NCBI GenBank assembly: GCA_937991535.1
Contig: CALKHN010000074.1
Coordinates: forward strand, 1-64,000
Length of the DNA stretch: 64,000 nt
Direction of reading: 5' to 3'
Origin: an uncultured Sphingobacteriales bacterium
GTDB taxonomy: Bacteria; Bacteroidota; Bacteroidia; Chitinophagales; Chitinophagaceae
The notes beneath the pieces were generated by a model. It did no database searches. It was not told the origin of the DNA and saw only the letters and a list, made by a program, of their open reading frames with translations. Of this stretch, positions 43,299 to 52,403 are shown one piece after another (position 1 is the first letter of the stretch; each line of letters starts with the position of its first letter). A program made the translations under genes and the position numbers.

Positions 43299-44204
43299 AT
43301 GAAACCTACATTGGTAATTATGGCAGCAGGAATGGCCTCCCGATATGGCAGTTTAAAACAAATACAGCGGTTTGGTCCTTCCGGTGAAACAATTATGGAC
43401 TATTCCATTTACGATGCGTATCGCGCGGGATTTGGCAAGGTTGTATTTATTATCAGGAAAGAATTTGCCGATGATTTTAAATCCATTTTCGAACCCAAGC
43501 TAAAAGGGAAAATTGCTGTTGATTATGTATTCCAGGATATGCAATCCTTTGTGGAGGGATACGATATACCAGCAGACAGAACCAAACCCTGGGGAACTGC
43601 CCATGCGGTTTTATGTGCTTCCACTGCGGTGCATGAACCCTTCATCGTAATCAATGCGGATGATTTTTACGGACGGGATGCTTTTGAAAAAGCGTATCAA
43701 TTTTTAACGAAAGAAGCCAATGATCATACTTTTGGTTTAATTGGATATGAATTAATTAAAACGCTTTCAGATAATGGTTCTGTTAGCAGGGGCGTATGCA
43801 GGGTAGATGCTTCGGGAAACCTGGTAGAAATTGCTGAACGCACCAAAATATACCGCGACGGAGACCGCATTGTATATGAAGAAAACGATAATCAAACAGA
43901 AGTTCCCTCAGATTCAAAAGTTTCTATGAATTTCTGGTGCTTTACACCTTATGTTTTCAGCATTTGCCAGGATATGTTTAACACATTCCTGCAAAAAAAC
44001 ATCAACCAGCCCAAAGCCGAAATATATGTGGTGGATGTTGGTGCGGCTTTTATCAAAATGCCCGGCAATGCGTTAAAAGTCATTCCTACCCATTCTGAAT
44101 GGTTTGGGGTAACATATAAGGAAGACGCTCCTGGCGTGGAAAGCAATATTAACGCATTGGTTGCCAACGGAGAATATCCTCAAAGTTTATGGGAAAATGT
44201 TTAA
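43299..44204 (+). CDS. NTP-transferase (NDP-sugar pyrophosphorylase-like) protein
   Basis: The start is set at 43299 (MKPTLVIMAAGMASRYGSLKQI), giving 301 residues. MAAGMASRYGSLKQI is the nucleotide-binding loop of the family and differs from the usual LAAGxGTRL. PWGTAHAVLCA and IVINADDFYG carry the metal-binding aspartates. It probably joins a nucleotide to a sugar or polyol phosphate, but the precise substrate is unknown. It stands alone, divergent from the SMP-30 gene. Confidence 0.85.
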   Translation: MKPTLVIMAAGMASRYGSLKQIQRFGPSGETIMDYSIYDAYRAGFGKVVFIIRKEFADDFKSIFEPKLKGKIAVDYVFQDMQSFVEGYDIPADRTKPWGTAHAVLCASTAVHEPFIVINADDFYGRDAFEKAYQFLTKEANDHTFGLIGYELIKTLSDNGSVSRGVCRVDASGNLVEIAERTKIYRDGDRIVYEENDNQTEVPSDSKVSMNFWCFTPYVFSICQDMFNTFLQKNINQPKAEIYVVDVGAAFIKMPGNALKVIPTHSEWFGVTYKEDAPGVESNINALVANGEYPQSLWENV

Positions 44205-44350
44205 CAATTTTCTGGCAGATTAATATCATATATTTCAACGTATAAGAAGAAAAAGGCAAAATGGCATTATTTTAGGTCTGTTATTGTTTTATTTACGCGT
44301 AACTTAATTTTTACCCAACTTGTGCGTTATTATACCGTACCTATAAAAAA

Positions 44351-45235
44351 ATGCTGGTGAAACAAACATTTATTTTAGCATTATTGCTTAGCACTTCTGT
44401 TGTATATTCCCAGGGAATATTAAAAAATGTAAGCATAGAAGCTTTTGGTGGTCTTGCCAATTACCAGGGAGAGTTACAGGAGAATACGTATACTTTTTCA
44501 CAGGCAAAACCTGCGGGTTCATTAGGAGCAAGTTATGCCTTAACCGATAAGATTTCTTTAAGAGGACTTATCACTTATGGAAATATCCAGGGTGCAGACA
44601 GCTACAGCAGCAACCTGCAGAGGCGACAGCGCAACCTGAGTTTTCATTCTAAAATATATGACGCCAGTCTTACAGGCGTATATGAGTTTTTCGACATTAT
44701 GGAAAAAAGGTATACGCCATATGTGTTTGGAGGTATTTCGGTTTTTAATATGGGGCCTTACGCCTATGACTCATTGGGTAAGAAAATTGGTTTAAATAAC
44801 CTGGGTACGGAGGGACAGGGACTACCCGAATATCCCGAAAGGGAAAAATATAAATATCAGAATATTTCTATTCCCTTTGGAGGTGGGATACGCTTTGCCG
44901 TTACCCGCAATGTTTCCCTGGGCTGGGAATTCCGGTTCAATAAAACCTTTACCGATTATTTAGACGATGTAAGTACCCAGTATGCTGACCGTAGTATTTT
45001 GTTGGTTGCCCGCGGCGCCCGAGGATCGAAAGCTGTGGAAATGGCATACCGGGGTGGTGAACTTAAAAATGGTAATCCTTCCTATCCCGCTGCCGGAACA
45101 ATGAGAGGAAATCCTAAAACCAAGGATTGGTTTTATTTTTCTGGTATTACCGTTAGCTACAAATTATTCAACGACCGCGACTTCAACCGCGGGAACGGTG
45201 GAAAAGGAATACCATGCCCGAAGAATGTTTATTGA
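44351..45235 (+). CDS. outer-membrane beta-barrel protein (DUF6089/PorG-like)
   Basis: The 294-residue precursor has a signal peptide (MLVKQTFILALLLSTSVVYSQ). It is a small beta-barrel: alternating hydrophobic strands, IEAFGGLANYQGEL at the start, ASYALTDKISLRGLITYGNIQGAD, then GGGIRFAVTRNVSLGWEFRFNKTFTDYLDD. This pattern is typical of the DUF6089 family, which includes the type IX secretion-associated PorG. No other secretion genes are adjacent, so a direct role is unproven. Confidence 0.75.
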   Translation: MLVKQTFILALLLSTSVVYSQGILKNVSIEAFGGLANYQGELQENTYTFSQAKPAGSLGASYALTDKISLRGLITYGNIQGADSYSSNLQRRQRNLSFHSKIYDASLTGVYEFFDIMEKRYTPYVFGGISVFNMGPYAYDSLGKKIGLNNLGTEGQGLPEYPEREKYKYQNISIPFGGGIRFAVTRNVSLGWEFRFNKTFTDYLDDVSTQYADRSILLVARGARGSKAVEMAYRGGELKNGNPSYPAAGTMRGNPKTKDWFYFSGITVSYKLFNDRDFNRGNGGKGIPCPKNVY

Positions 45236-45271
45236 CGGCTGAAAGTTGGCGCCTCATTGCGTAAAGCCTTT

Positions 45272-46492
45272 TTATGAAAGATGGAATTGTTTTGTTGCTA
45301 TTTCCTGTACTGCGTTACCGATAGCCAGAGCGGCAGTGGCTGCCGGCGAGGGGGCATTCAGGACGTGGATGGCGTTATTACTTGTTTCTATCTTAAAATC
45401 ATCAATCATCTTACCCTCCCGTGAAAGCGCCATGGCGCGTACTCCTGCACGGCCGGGTACAATATCTGCTGAAGTTAATGAGGGTATAAGCTTTTGCAGT
45501 CGTTTCAGGAAATATGCTTTAAAAAAAGCGCCCCGGTATTCATCTAATCCAAAGCGCCAGTGTTTGGCAAAAAATTTCAACGTGCCGGCATATGATAATG
45601 CAGCAGCGGTATCCCTTATACTAAAATCGGTTTTTTTATAGCCTTCGCGTTTAAATACAAATACCGCGTTCGGTCCGCATTCCACTTCACCGTTCACCAT
45701 TCTTGTAAAATGCACGCCGAGGAATGGAAATTGGGGATTGGGCACTGGATAAATCAGGTTCTTTACTTTGGTTCTTCCCGTTTCACTCAGGTCGTAATAA
45801 TCGCCACGAAAACCAACGATTGCTGTATCAGTGCCGGTTCCTTCTTTTTGGGCAACCCGGTCGCTTTGAAGGCCGGCGCAGGCTACAATATATTTTGCTT
45901 CAAAGTTCTTCCTGTTCGTTTTTATAATGGTTTTATCGCTCTCCTTTATAAAGTCTATAGCTTCCGTATTCAGAAACACTTTGCTCCCATCAAACTTTTG
46001 TTCCAGCAACTCGGCCAGCTTTTCTGTAAACCCCACGTAATCTATAATGCCTGTACAGCCAACCCATATACCGGCAATGCCTTCGCAATAAGGTTCAATG
46101 TCCTTTATTTCCTGGGCTGTTATCAGCCGGGTATCCTCCACACCATTGGCTATTCCGTTCTGGTATACTTTATTCATATGCGCCAGCTCATCTTCCTGTG
46201 TAGCCACAATTACTTTACCGCAGATATCATGTTTTATACCATATTCTTTTGCAAAAGCCACCAGTTCTCTTCGCCCGTCAACACAGTTCTTTGCCTTATA
46301 GGATCCAGGTTTATAATAAATGCCCGAATGGATTACGCCGGAATTTCTGCCGGTTTGATGTGCTGAAACACGATTCTCTTTTTCGAGTACTGCTATCTTC
46401 AAATGCGGGTAGCGGGTGTTGATCTTATAAGCAGTAGCCAGTCCAACACATCCGCCGCCAATGATAACAATGTCAAATGATAATGTGTCCAT
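45272..46492 (-). CDS. lhgO: L-2-hydroxyglutarate oxidase
   Basis: This 406-residue FAD-dependent DAO-family oxidoreductase has the dinucleotide motif IIGGGCVGLATAY (10-22), RNSGVIHSGIYYKPGSYKA (typical of LhgO), GCTGIIDY, LIYPVPNPQFPFLGVHFT and a C-terminal NAPSPAATAALAIG. It oxidises L-2-hydroxyglutarate to 2-oxoglutarate and passes electrons to the membrane quinone pool. It repairs a side product of TCA enzymes. It lies downstream of the GH95-like gene on the minus strand, separated by repeats, so probably not in one operon. Confidence 0.93.
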   Translation of the reverse strand: MDTLSFDIVIIGGGCVGLATAYKINTRYPHLKIAVLEKENRVSAHQTGRNSGVIHSGIYYKPGSYKAKNCVDGRRELVAFAKEYGIKHDICGKVIVATQEDELAHMNKVYQNGIANGVEDTRLITAQEIKDIEPYCEGIAGIWVGCTGIIDYVGFTEKLAELLEQKFDGSKVFLNTEAIDFIKESDKTIIKTNRKNFEAKYIVACAGLQSDRVAQKEGTGTDTAIVGFRGDYYDLSETGRTKVKNLIYPVPNPQFPFLGVHFTRMVNGEVECGPNAVFVFKREGYKKTDFSIRDTAAALSYAGTLKFFAKHWRFGLDEYRGAFFKAYFLKRLQKLIPSLTSADIVPGRAGVRAMALSREGKMIDDFKIETSNNAIHVLNAPSPAATAALAIGNAVQEIATKQFHLS

Positions 46493-46537
46493 AGTTGTTT
46501 AGTCTCTGCTGAGGGCGCAAGTTACGGAGTATTGATG

Positions 46538-46630
46538 GTTTGTAGTTTATCGTTTGTGGTTTTTCAAAAACTCTCATTGCGTCGGATGCCGGCCCCTTTT
46601 TCGGATTTCGGATTTTCAGCTTCGGGCTTT
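46538..46630 (-). repeat. CCGAAAT/ACCACAAA words after the GH95-like gene
   Basis: On the minus (sense) strand: AAATCCGAAATCCG, then AAAACCACAAACG and ATAAACTACAAACC. This is the A-rich vocabulary found after the ChbG-like gene, on the sense strand of the upstream gene. Confidence 0.65.
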
Positions 46631-46660
46631 CTGAACTCAATTGCTATTTGCTGCTTGTAT

Positions 46661-48955
46661 CTATTCCGAATCATTTTTTAAAACAATAACCCCTCCTGCT
46701 TTGCAGGTTAGTTCAATATATCCATCAACGGCTTTGCCTGTGGTTATGTTTTTGGCAGATGCGATCTTCCATTGCTTGAAAGGAAGCTTCAGCCTGGTTC
46801 TTCCTCCTTTTTCTGAAATGATTTTTATTTCGCTTATTTTACCGTTTTCCTTTTTTGCGCCCACTAAGAATGCACCTTCTGTTCTTAGTTGCTGAAAAGA
46901 AATGTCTTTCCATGTTTCCGGAACTGCGGGCATAATTTCAATAAATCCTGCATAGCTCTGCAACAACATTTCCTGCAGACCGGCGGCAAAAGCAAAGTTT
47001 CCTTCCAGCGTAAAGGGGCGATAGGTGAATTTGGAATAACCGGATTTTGTCTGATCTCCATTAACATGAAAACTGTTGGGAAGACAAAATGCTTTAGCGA
47101 AAATCTGCAATGCTTTTGCAGCGCCTTCGCCGTCTTTGGCTCTTGCCATAATATTACCCAGCCACGAGTACGAATACCCGCACCAGTAATCCGGCCCGAT
47201 CTTTTCAAGCAGCGCTATCGTATTTTTAATAATAGATTGTGCTTTTTCGCCGTCCTCCCATTTAATAAGACTTAAAGGATGAATGGCCATAAGATGTGAA
47301 AAGTGGCGGTGCGACTGATTGTAGGGCAGGGTAGGGGCAAACATTAGTTCATCATTGGCGGTAATGGAGTAATCGCCAAATTCAGAAAGTGTTTTCTCCC
47401 ACTGAGCCGCTTCCCTTGTTAATCCTAAAGCATAGGCCATTTCCGCGGCAGCAGTAAAGCTGAATTTCATCAATGCCAGGTCGTAATTGGTGTTCTGGTG
47501 AAACCAGGCATCCATTCGGTTGTCATTTATTTCCGGACTGGAACTGAGCGGTAATTTTCTCAGTCCGTTCTCATCTTTAATGGTTATGTTCTCCAGGAAT
47601 GTGCAGGTTTCTTTCAGCCATGGGTAAGCGCGGTTTTTAAGAAATGATTTATCCATGCTATAACGCCATTGCAGGTAGTAGTGATGTGCCAGCCAGGAAG
47701 ATACGGTTGGTGAAAGCGAATATTGCGTCCAGCCTCCCATTTCTGTTCCATCAAGAGTGGTTACGCCCGGCACCGCCAATCCCTCCTTAACGAAAAATAA
47801 TTTCGTGTAGCGTTTGTAGTTAGCCTTATTTTCATCAAGATGGTCTGTATATCCCAGTGCTTCTTCCAGGTGATTACTGCTATAGGCCGGCCAGTAACTC
47901 AGTTGGGTATTTAAATCGTGATGAAAATCTCCTTTCCACGGTGGTATTCTTCCATTGTCCGCCGTCCACACTGCCTGTAAGGAAATAGGTGGCGCTCCCC
48001 GTCTTGCTGCGGAGCCAAATTTATATTGTTCAAGATACCATTGCTTTTCCAGCAGCGTGTCGGGCACATGAATGGCAGACTTACTCCAAAAGTTTTTCCA
48101 CCAGCTAAGATGACTTGCATAAGCCTGTGCCATTCCTTTTTGTATGTTATTGTTCACCACAACCGATGCCAAAGGATTTATTTTTTTGTCTGGATATTGA
48201 GATGATACACTCCATACGCCTTCAATGGTAGCCGCATTTATTTTTTTCCATTGCACGCTTATTTCATAGGTAAAACCGCCCCATCCTTCCTGCCGGTAGG
48301 TAATGCTGTTGCCCTGTTGTTGTATTTTGCCCTGCTGGTATCCTAGTCTTGCAAGGTCATCACCCACTAAAGAATTTACCTCACCACCCTCTGGTATATC
48401 AGACTTATAGGGCGGTGCGATGAGTTGCGGTTTAAAATTACCTGCAAAATTTTCAAACCTGAACCATCCGGCAGGCGCTGTGGCATGCACAAATGTTCTC
48501 AACAGCATACCATTTTCCCATTGCACTTCACATAATGCGTTTGCAAGCACCAACCGGACAGATTTTACTTTTGTATCTGCAGGTATACTGAACTCCAGTG
48601 CGCCTGCCGGTATTTTTGAAGGAGCGGGTTCCCTGTCGTAAGGTGCATCAAAATACTCCTGAACCGGCTTGTAGTCTTTTTTATTTACCTGTTCTTCTAT
48701 CCATTTGTAAGTAAATTCTTTTCGGTGCAATCCCTTCAGCGGACGCAGGTCCCATATATCCGACCGGTCTAATGAAAAACGCAGGTGATCGTTCTTTTGC
48801 CATATTAAAGCGCCAACTGTAGCATTGCCCAGCGGAATGGCTTCGTCCCAAACGGTGGAAAGCTGTTTAAAATAGAGGTCGTGCTGCGGGGCTGGTTGTG
48901 CCAATATGAATAGCGGGAGCAATAAAAGCAGGCTGCAGGAAACTATTTTATTCAT
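46661..48955 (-). CDS. secreted glycoside hydrolase, GH95-like (alpha-L-fucosidase family)
   Basis: This 764-residue protein has a signal peptide (cleaved after ILAQ, about 19). The N-terminal beta domain has WDEAIPLGNATVGALIW, the family's PxGNGxxGA-type opening. The (alpha/alpha)6 catalytic region has LQAVWTADNGRIPPWKGDFHHDLN, YWPAYSSNHLEEA and later SHRHFSHLMAIHPL. These match GH95, whose members remove alpha-1,2-linked fucose or galactose. The opening differs somewhat from typical members, so specificity is uncertain. With the nearby GH32, GH123-like and GH109 genes it suggests host- or plant-glycan scavenging. Confidence 0.75.
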   Translation of the reverse strand: MNKIVSCSLLLLLPLFILAQPAPQHDLYFKQLSTVWDEAIPLGNATVGALIWQKNDHLRFSLDRSDIWDLRPLKGLHRKEFTYKWIEEQVNKKDYKPVQEYFDAPYDREPAPSKIPAGALEFSIPADTKVKSVRLVLANALCEVQWENGMLLRTFVHATAPAGWFRFENFAGNFKPQLIAPPYKSDIPEGGEVNSLVGDDLARLGYQQGKIQQQGNSITYRQEGWGGFTYEISVQWKKINAATIEGVWSVSSQYPDKKINPLASVVVNNNIQKGMAQAYASHLSWWKNFWSKSAIHVPDTLLEKQWYLEQYKFGSAARRGAPPISLQAVWTADNGRIPPWKGDFHHDLNTQLSYWPAYSSNHLEEALGYTDHLDENKANYKRYTKLFFVKEGLAVPGVTTLDGTEMGGWTQYSLSPTVSSWLAHHYYLQWRYSMDKSFLKNRAYPWLKETCTFLENITIKDENGLRKLPLSSSPEINDNRMDAWFHQNTNYDLALMKFSFTAAAEMAYALGLTREAAQWEKTLSEFGDYSITANDELMFAPTLPYNQSHRHFSHLMAIHPLSLIKWEDGEKAQSIIKNTIALLEKIGPDYWCGYSYSWLGNIMARAKDGEGAAKALQIFAKAFCLPNSFHVNGDQTKSGYSKFTYRPFTLEGNFAFAAGLQEMLLQSYAGFIEIMPAVPETWKDISFQQLRTEGAFLVGAKKENGKISEIKIISEKGGRTRLKLPFKQWKIASAKNITTGKAVDGYIELTCKAGGVIVLKNDSE

Positions 48956-49131
48956 GCCGAAAATTAGTGATTTTATACACTCCGGTAGCGAATTGTTTAA
49001 TTACTTCAGCTTAAGGGTAATTTCTTTTATAGTAGGGCTGCTATCCGGCACGATGCCTGAAAAATATAAACGTTGTCGTAAATGGCATTGGATTTGAATA
49101 TTAATAGCCGGGTATTACCGGCGAAGCAGGG

Positions 49132-50205
49132 CTATTTTTTTTGCCCCAGTTCTTTAATAAAGCGAAAATGAGAATATACAGCCTGTGCCATGGTAGGAAT
49201 ACTGTTATAGGGCAGGTTAAAAGCAATGCATTGCGCCTGAACAATTTTGCTTAAGGCGGGGTAATGCACATGGCTGATTCGGGGAAACAGGTGGTGCTCA
49301 ATCTGGTAATTCAATCCCCCCGCAAACCAGGAAACAATCTTGTTGCCGGGTGAAAAATTTGCCGTGGTCTTTACCTGGTGTACGGCCCATTCGTTTTCTA
49401 TTATTTTGGTTTCATTCAGTCCTGCCGCTTCAAATTCCGTTTCTTCCACAACATGCGCCAACTGGAATACAATAGCCAGTACAAAGCCAAGACCAACATG
49501 CATGCTTAAGAAAAATACCAGCCAACCCTGCCAGCCCATCAAAAGAATGGGCAACACAATGTAAAATAACATATACATCACCTTACTGAACCAAAAAACA
49601 AAATGATCGTTACCAGACATCTTACTCAACACCGTTGTGTTCACCTTCCGTTTGAAATATTTTTCAAAATCCTGGAAAAGGATCCACAACAATGAACTTA
49701 CTGCGTATAAGAATGGCGTATATAGGTGCTGAATTTTGTGCATGGGCTTCCATACCTGCGTTCTGCACATGCGTATAAACGGACTTTTGGCAATGTCATC
49801 ATCAACTCCATCTACGTTGGTGTACGTGTGATGGATAATATTATGTTTTTGCTTCCATATGAAATTGTTACCGCCAAGCGCGTTTATCGAAAGCCCCAGC
49901 GTATTGTTTACCCATTTTTTGCTGGAATAACATCCGTGGTTGGCATCGTGCATTACATTAAATCCTATGCAGGCCATTAAAAATCCGAGCGTGCCACCTA
50001 AAAGGATCGTTAGGGCAACGGGCATGGAAACAAAAATGAGTACAATATATATTGCAGCGGCTGCAGGAATAAGGGTGAGCGTTTTCGTATACAGCAGCCA
50101 GTTACCTGTTTTTCTTACATTTTTCTGTTTAAAATAATCATCTACCGATGCTTTAAGCGACGAAAAGAAGGCGGCATTTTTGTTGTTGAATAATACTTTT
50201 GACAT
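49132..50205 (-). CDS. front-end type fatty acid (acyl) desaturase
   Basis: This 357-residue integral membrane desaturase has three histidine boxes: HDANH at 86-90, HNIIHH at 121-126, and QIEHH near 300 (NYQIEHHLFP). Gln in place of the first His of box three is the mark of front-end (delta-5/6) desaturases. The N-terminal cytochrome b5 domain of eukaryotic forms is absent, as in bacterial linoleoyl-CoA desaturase-like proteins. It introduces a double bond into membrane acyl chains and is possibly cold-induced. It stands alone. Confidence 0.93.
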   Translation of the reverse strand: MSKVLFNNKNAAFFSSLKASVDDYFKQKNVRKTGNWLLYTKTLTLIPAAAAIYIVLIFVSMPVALTILLGGTLGFLMACIGFNVMHDANHGCYSSKKWVNNTLGLSINALGGNNFIWKQKHNIIHHTYTNVDGVDDDIAKSPFIRMCRTQVWKPMHKIQHLYTPFLYAVSSLLWILFQDFEKYFKRKVNTTVLSKMSGNDHFVFWFSKVMYMLFYIVLPILLMGWQGWLVFFLSMHVGLGFVLAIVFQLAHVVEETEFEAAGLNETKIIENEWAVHQVKTTANFSPGNKIVSWFAGGLNYQIEHHLFPRISHVHYPALSKIVQAQCIAFNLPYNSIPTMAQAVYSHFRFIKELGQKK

Positions 50206-50360
50206 TAATTAAATTGTGTTTTTATTTCACGCGAATGGTATGAAGATAGGCTAAATACCTACAGCAGTAAGCAGAGGTTTGCCAATCTTGTCACAATGTT
50301 ACCCTCCGCAAAGCGAAGCGGGTTAAGCAGATAAGATGATAAACCTCAAACAAGTTGTGC

Positions 50361-50744
50361 TTATTCTCCCAATCCTGCAATAATATTTATCGTAAGTGCA
50401 ACTATAACAGTATTATAGGCAAACGCGATCAGACCATGCCACAAGGCCCACCGTCTTATTTTTTTGGATGTTACCGAAACATCCGATACCTGGAAAGTCA
50501 TACCCAGTATAAAGGAAAAATAGGCAAAGTCAAGAAAATCGGGCCGATCATCTTCCGGGAAATTCAGTCCGGCTGCATGTGTTTGCGGGTGCAATTTATG
50601 ATTGCTGTAATACAAATGGGCATACCGTACGGCAAAGACCGTATGTACCAGCGCCCACGATAAAATCATTCCGGTTATTGCAACAGCCAAATGAAGGCCT
50701 TTAACTGTCCACGAGAGCTTTTCTTTGCCTGCGGTATTGCTCAT
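50361..50744 (-). CDS. DUF1345 membrane protein, probably N-terminally truncated
   Basis: The 127-residue product matches only the second half of the roughly 210-residue DUF1345 family: WALVHTVFAVRYAHLYY, FPEDDRPDFLDFAYFSFILGMTFQVSDV and the final NTVIVALTINIIAGL. The family's first two helices are missing. A TAA stands in frame four codons before the ATG, and only 87 bp separate it from the next upstream gene, so no room remains for them. It is either a decayed gene or a genuinely short version. Function of the family is unknown. Confidence 0.7.
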   Translation of the reverse strand: MSNTAGKEKLSWTVKGLHLAVAITGMILSWALVHTVFAVRYAHLYYSNHKLHPQTHAAGLNFPEDDRPDFLDFAYFSFILGMTFQVSDVSVTSKKIRRWALWHGLIAFAYNTVIVALTINIIAGLGE

Positions 50745-50831
50745 AATGTGGTTTTAAACAATTTTGCTTATCACTAATGTGTTGGGTTAGCGATAGAGGT
50801 ATAGCTTCAGGGATTTTTTCTTCCTTTGACA

Positions 50832-52286
50832 TTATTTCTGCCAGGCAGACTTTAGTTTATATACTTCCATGTTTTCCACTTTCACATTTCCTCCTTCGCT
50901 GTAGAATTCCATGTTATTGAAAGTGTACACGGGAATGAAGCAACCGGATAATGATATTTTGCCGCCATTGGCAAACACCTCTAAGGAAGCCCTGTCGGCC
51001 AGTATGCGCAATTCAATTTTTCCATTCACGGGTTCAAGATCAACGGTCTTTCCCGGAACGCTTAATTTTTTATTCCTGGCATCATAACGCACAGGGGTAC
51101 CGCTTGTTTCATAACTGCCTTTACGGATTACAAAACCAAATGATCCGGCCGTGCCAGGTTCTATTACTGTATGTATATCCAATGCATCTCCTTTTACTGC
51201 AGATAATATATTGGAGCCGGGTTGCACCATCTTATTTGTGATAGAAAATTTTTCTCCGTAAATGTTTTTTATTTCCGCCACGGGGTTCCTGCACACACGT
51301 AAGCCTTCCGGGAACCTTTTTAAAGTGAGTACGCAGGGAAAAGCCATCTGCTGGTTAAACGGAGCGTCAGGATAAATGCCACCATTCATCCATCCAATTT
51401 GGATCCGCCTGCCATCTGCAGCGGGAATATCACTATAGGATTGAGCGGCGTAAAAATTATTGCCCAGATCCATCTTTATCTTTTCCGTTTCGGGTGTAAA
51501 GGTGCTGCCATCAAAACTGCCAATAAAGTAAGCGCCATCTGCCCCATGCAGTACCCATTTTTTTTCTGCGGGGTTATCATCAACAGCCAGTTCAAACAGG
51601 TCGGGGCATTCGTACATTCCTTTGATAAAACTTTTTTGTTCCCATTGCAATAAGTTAGCAGAGTTGTATATGGCAATTCCTCTTTCCTGCTGATCTTTAT
51701 CGGGTCCGATATACAAAACCATCACCCATTTTTTTGTTGGTTCATACCAGAAAACTTTAGGATCGCGTTCATCCATTGTTCCATTCTTCATAACCGGTAT
51801 CACCGGGTTGGGATAGGTTTGCCAGGTTTTACCCGCGTCATTGCTGTATACCAGCCGCTGCCCGCAATGCATCGCTGTATATATAGCTACAATCGTTTTT
51901 TCACTGCCTTTTTGTAATCCTGCAGTATTGTTCCAGTCTACCACTGCACTTCCCGAAAACGCGGGGCATTTATAATGATCGCGTGTGCCTTCTAACGGGT
52001 AAATGGCTAATGGACGGTGCTTCCAGTGCAGCAGGTCGCTGCTTACGGCATGTCCCCAGTGCATATTGCCCCAGCCTTTGCCATAAGGATTGTGCTGGTA
52101 AAAAAGATGGTATTCGCCTTTATAATATACTAGTCCGTTCGGATCGTTCAGCCAGTTTTTTTCTGCCGTAAAATGAAATTGCGGGCGATAAGGTTCATTG
52201 TAGTAAGACGCATTTGTTTGGGCAAAACACGAAGCCACGGACAATATTGCAACAGCGGCAAAAACAAACAGGAATGAGTGACGCAT
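50832..52286 (-). CDS. secreted GH32 fructan hydrolase (levanase/inulinase type)
   Basis: This 484-residue protein has a signal sequence with VASC (Cys20), possibly a lipoprotein. The five-bladed propeller has WLNDPNG (45-51, nucleophile Asp48), WGHAVSSDLLHW, MDERDPKVFWY (RDP motif, transition-state Asp) and MYECPDLFEL (acid/base Glu). A beta-sandwich follows, with LRILADRASLEVFANGG. It hydrolyses beta-fructosyl bonds in levan, inulin or sucrose outside the cytoplasm. No SusC/SusD pair or fructokinase is adjacent. It lies downstream of the DUF4091 gene on the same strand. Confidence 0.93.
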   Translation of the reverse strand: MRHSFLFVFAAVAILSVASCFAQTNASYYNEPYRPQFHFTAEKNWLNDPNGLVYYKGEYHLFYQHNPYGKGWGNMHWGHAVSSDLLHWKHRPLAIYPLEGTRDHYKCPAFSGSAVVDWNNTAGLQKGSEKTIVAIYTAMHCGQRLVYSNDAGKTWQTYPNPVIPVMKNGTMDERDPKVFWYEPTKKWVMVLYIGPDKDQQERGIAIYNSANLLQWEQKSFIKGMYECPDLFELAVDDNPAEKKWVLHGADGAYFIGSFDGSTFTPETEKIKMDLGNNFYAAQSYSDIPAADGRRIQIGWMNGGIYPDAPFNQQMAFPCVLTLKRFPEGLRVCRNPVAEIKNIYGEKFSITNKMVQPGSNILSAVKGDALDIHTVIEPGTAGSFGFVIRKGSYETSGTPVRYDARNKKLSVPGKTVDLEPVNGKIELRILADRASLEVFANGGKISLSGCFIPVYTFNNMEFYSEGGNVKVENMEVYKLKSAWQK

Positions 52287-52403
52287 AAATTTCCTCTGAT
52301 ATGTTAAGAAAATGGATGTTGAATACAGATGAAAGATAAGGCTATTTCTTTTTGTTAACGGGCCTGCCGGTTTTTTTGTACTGGTTATTTTGCAGTTGAG
52401 TTG

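Noticed and set aside
45710..46366. 218-codon plus-strand frame opposite lhgO
   Set aside because: Long antisense frames arise from codon bias; composition (Cys/His/Phe-rich) is not protein-like and lhgO is certain.
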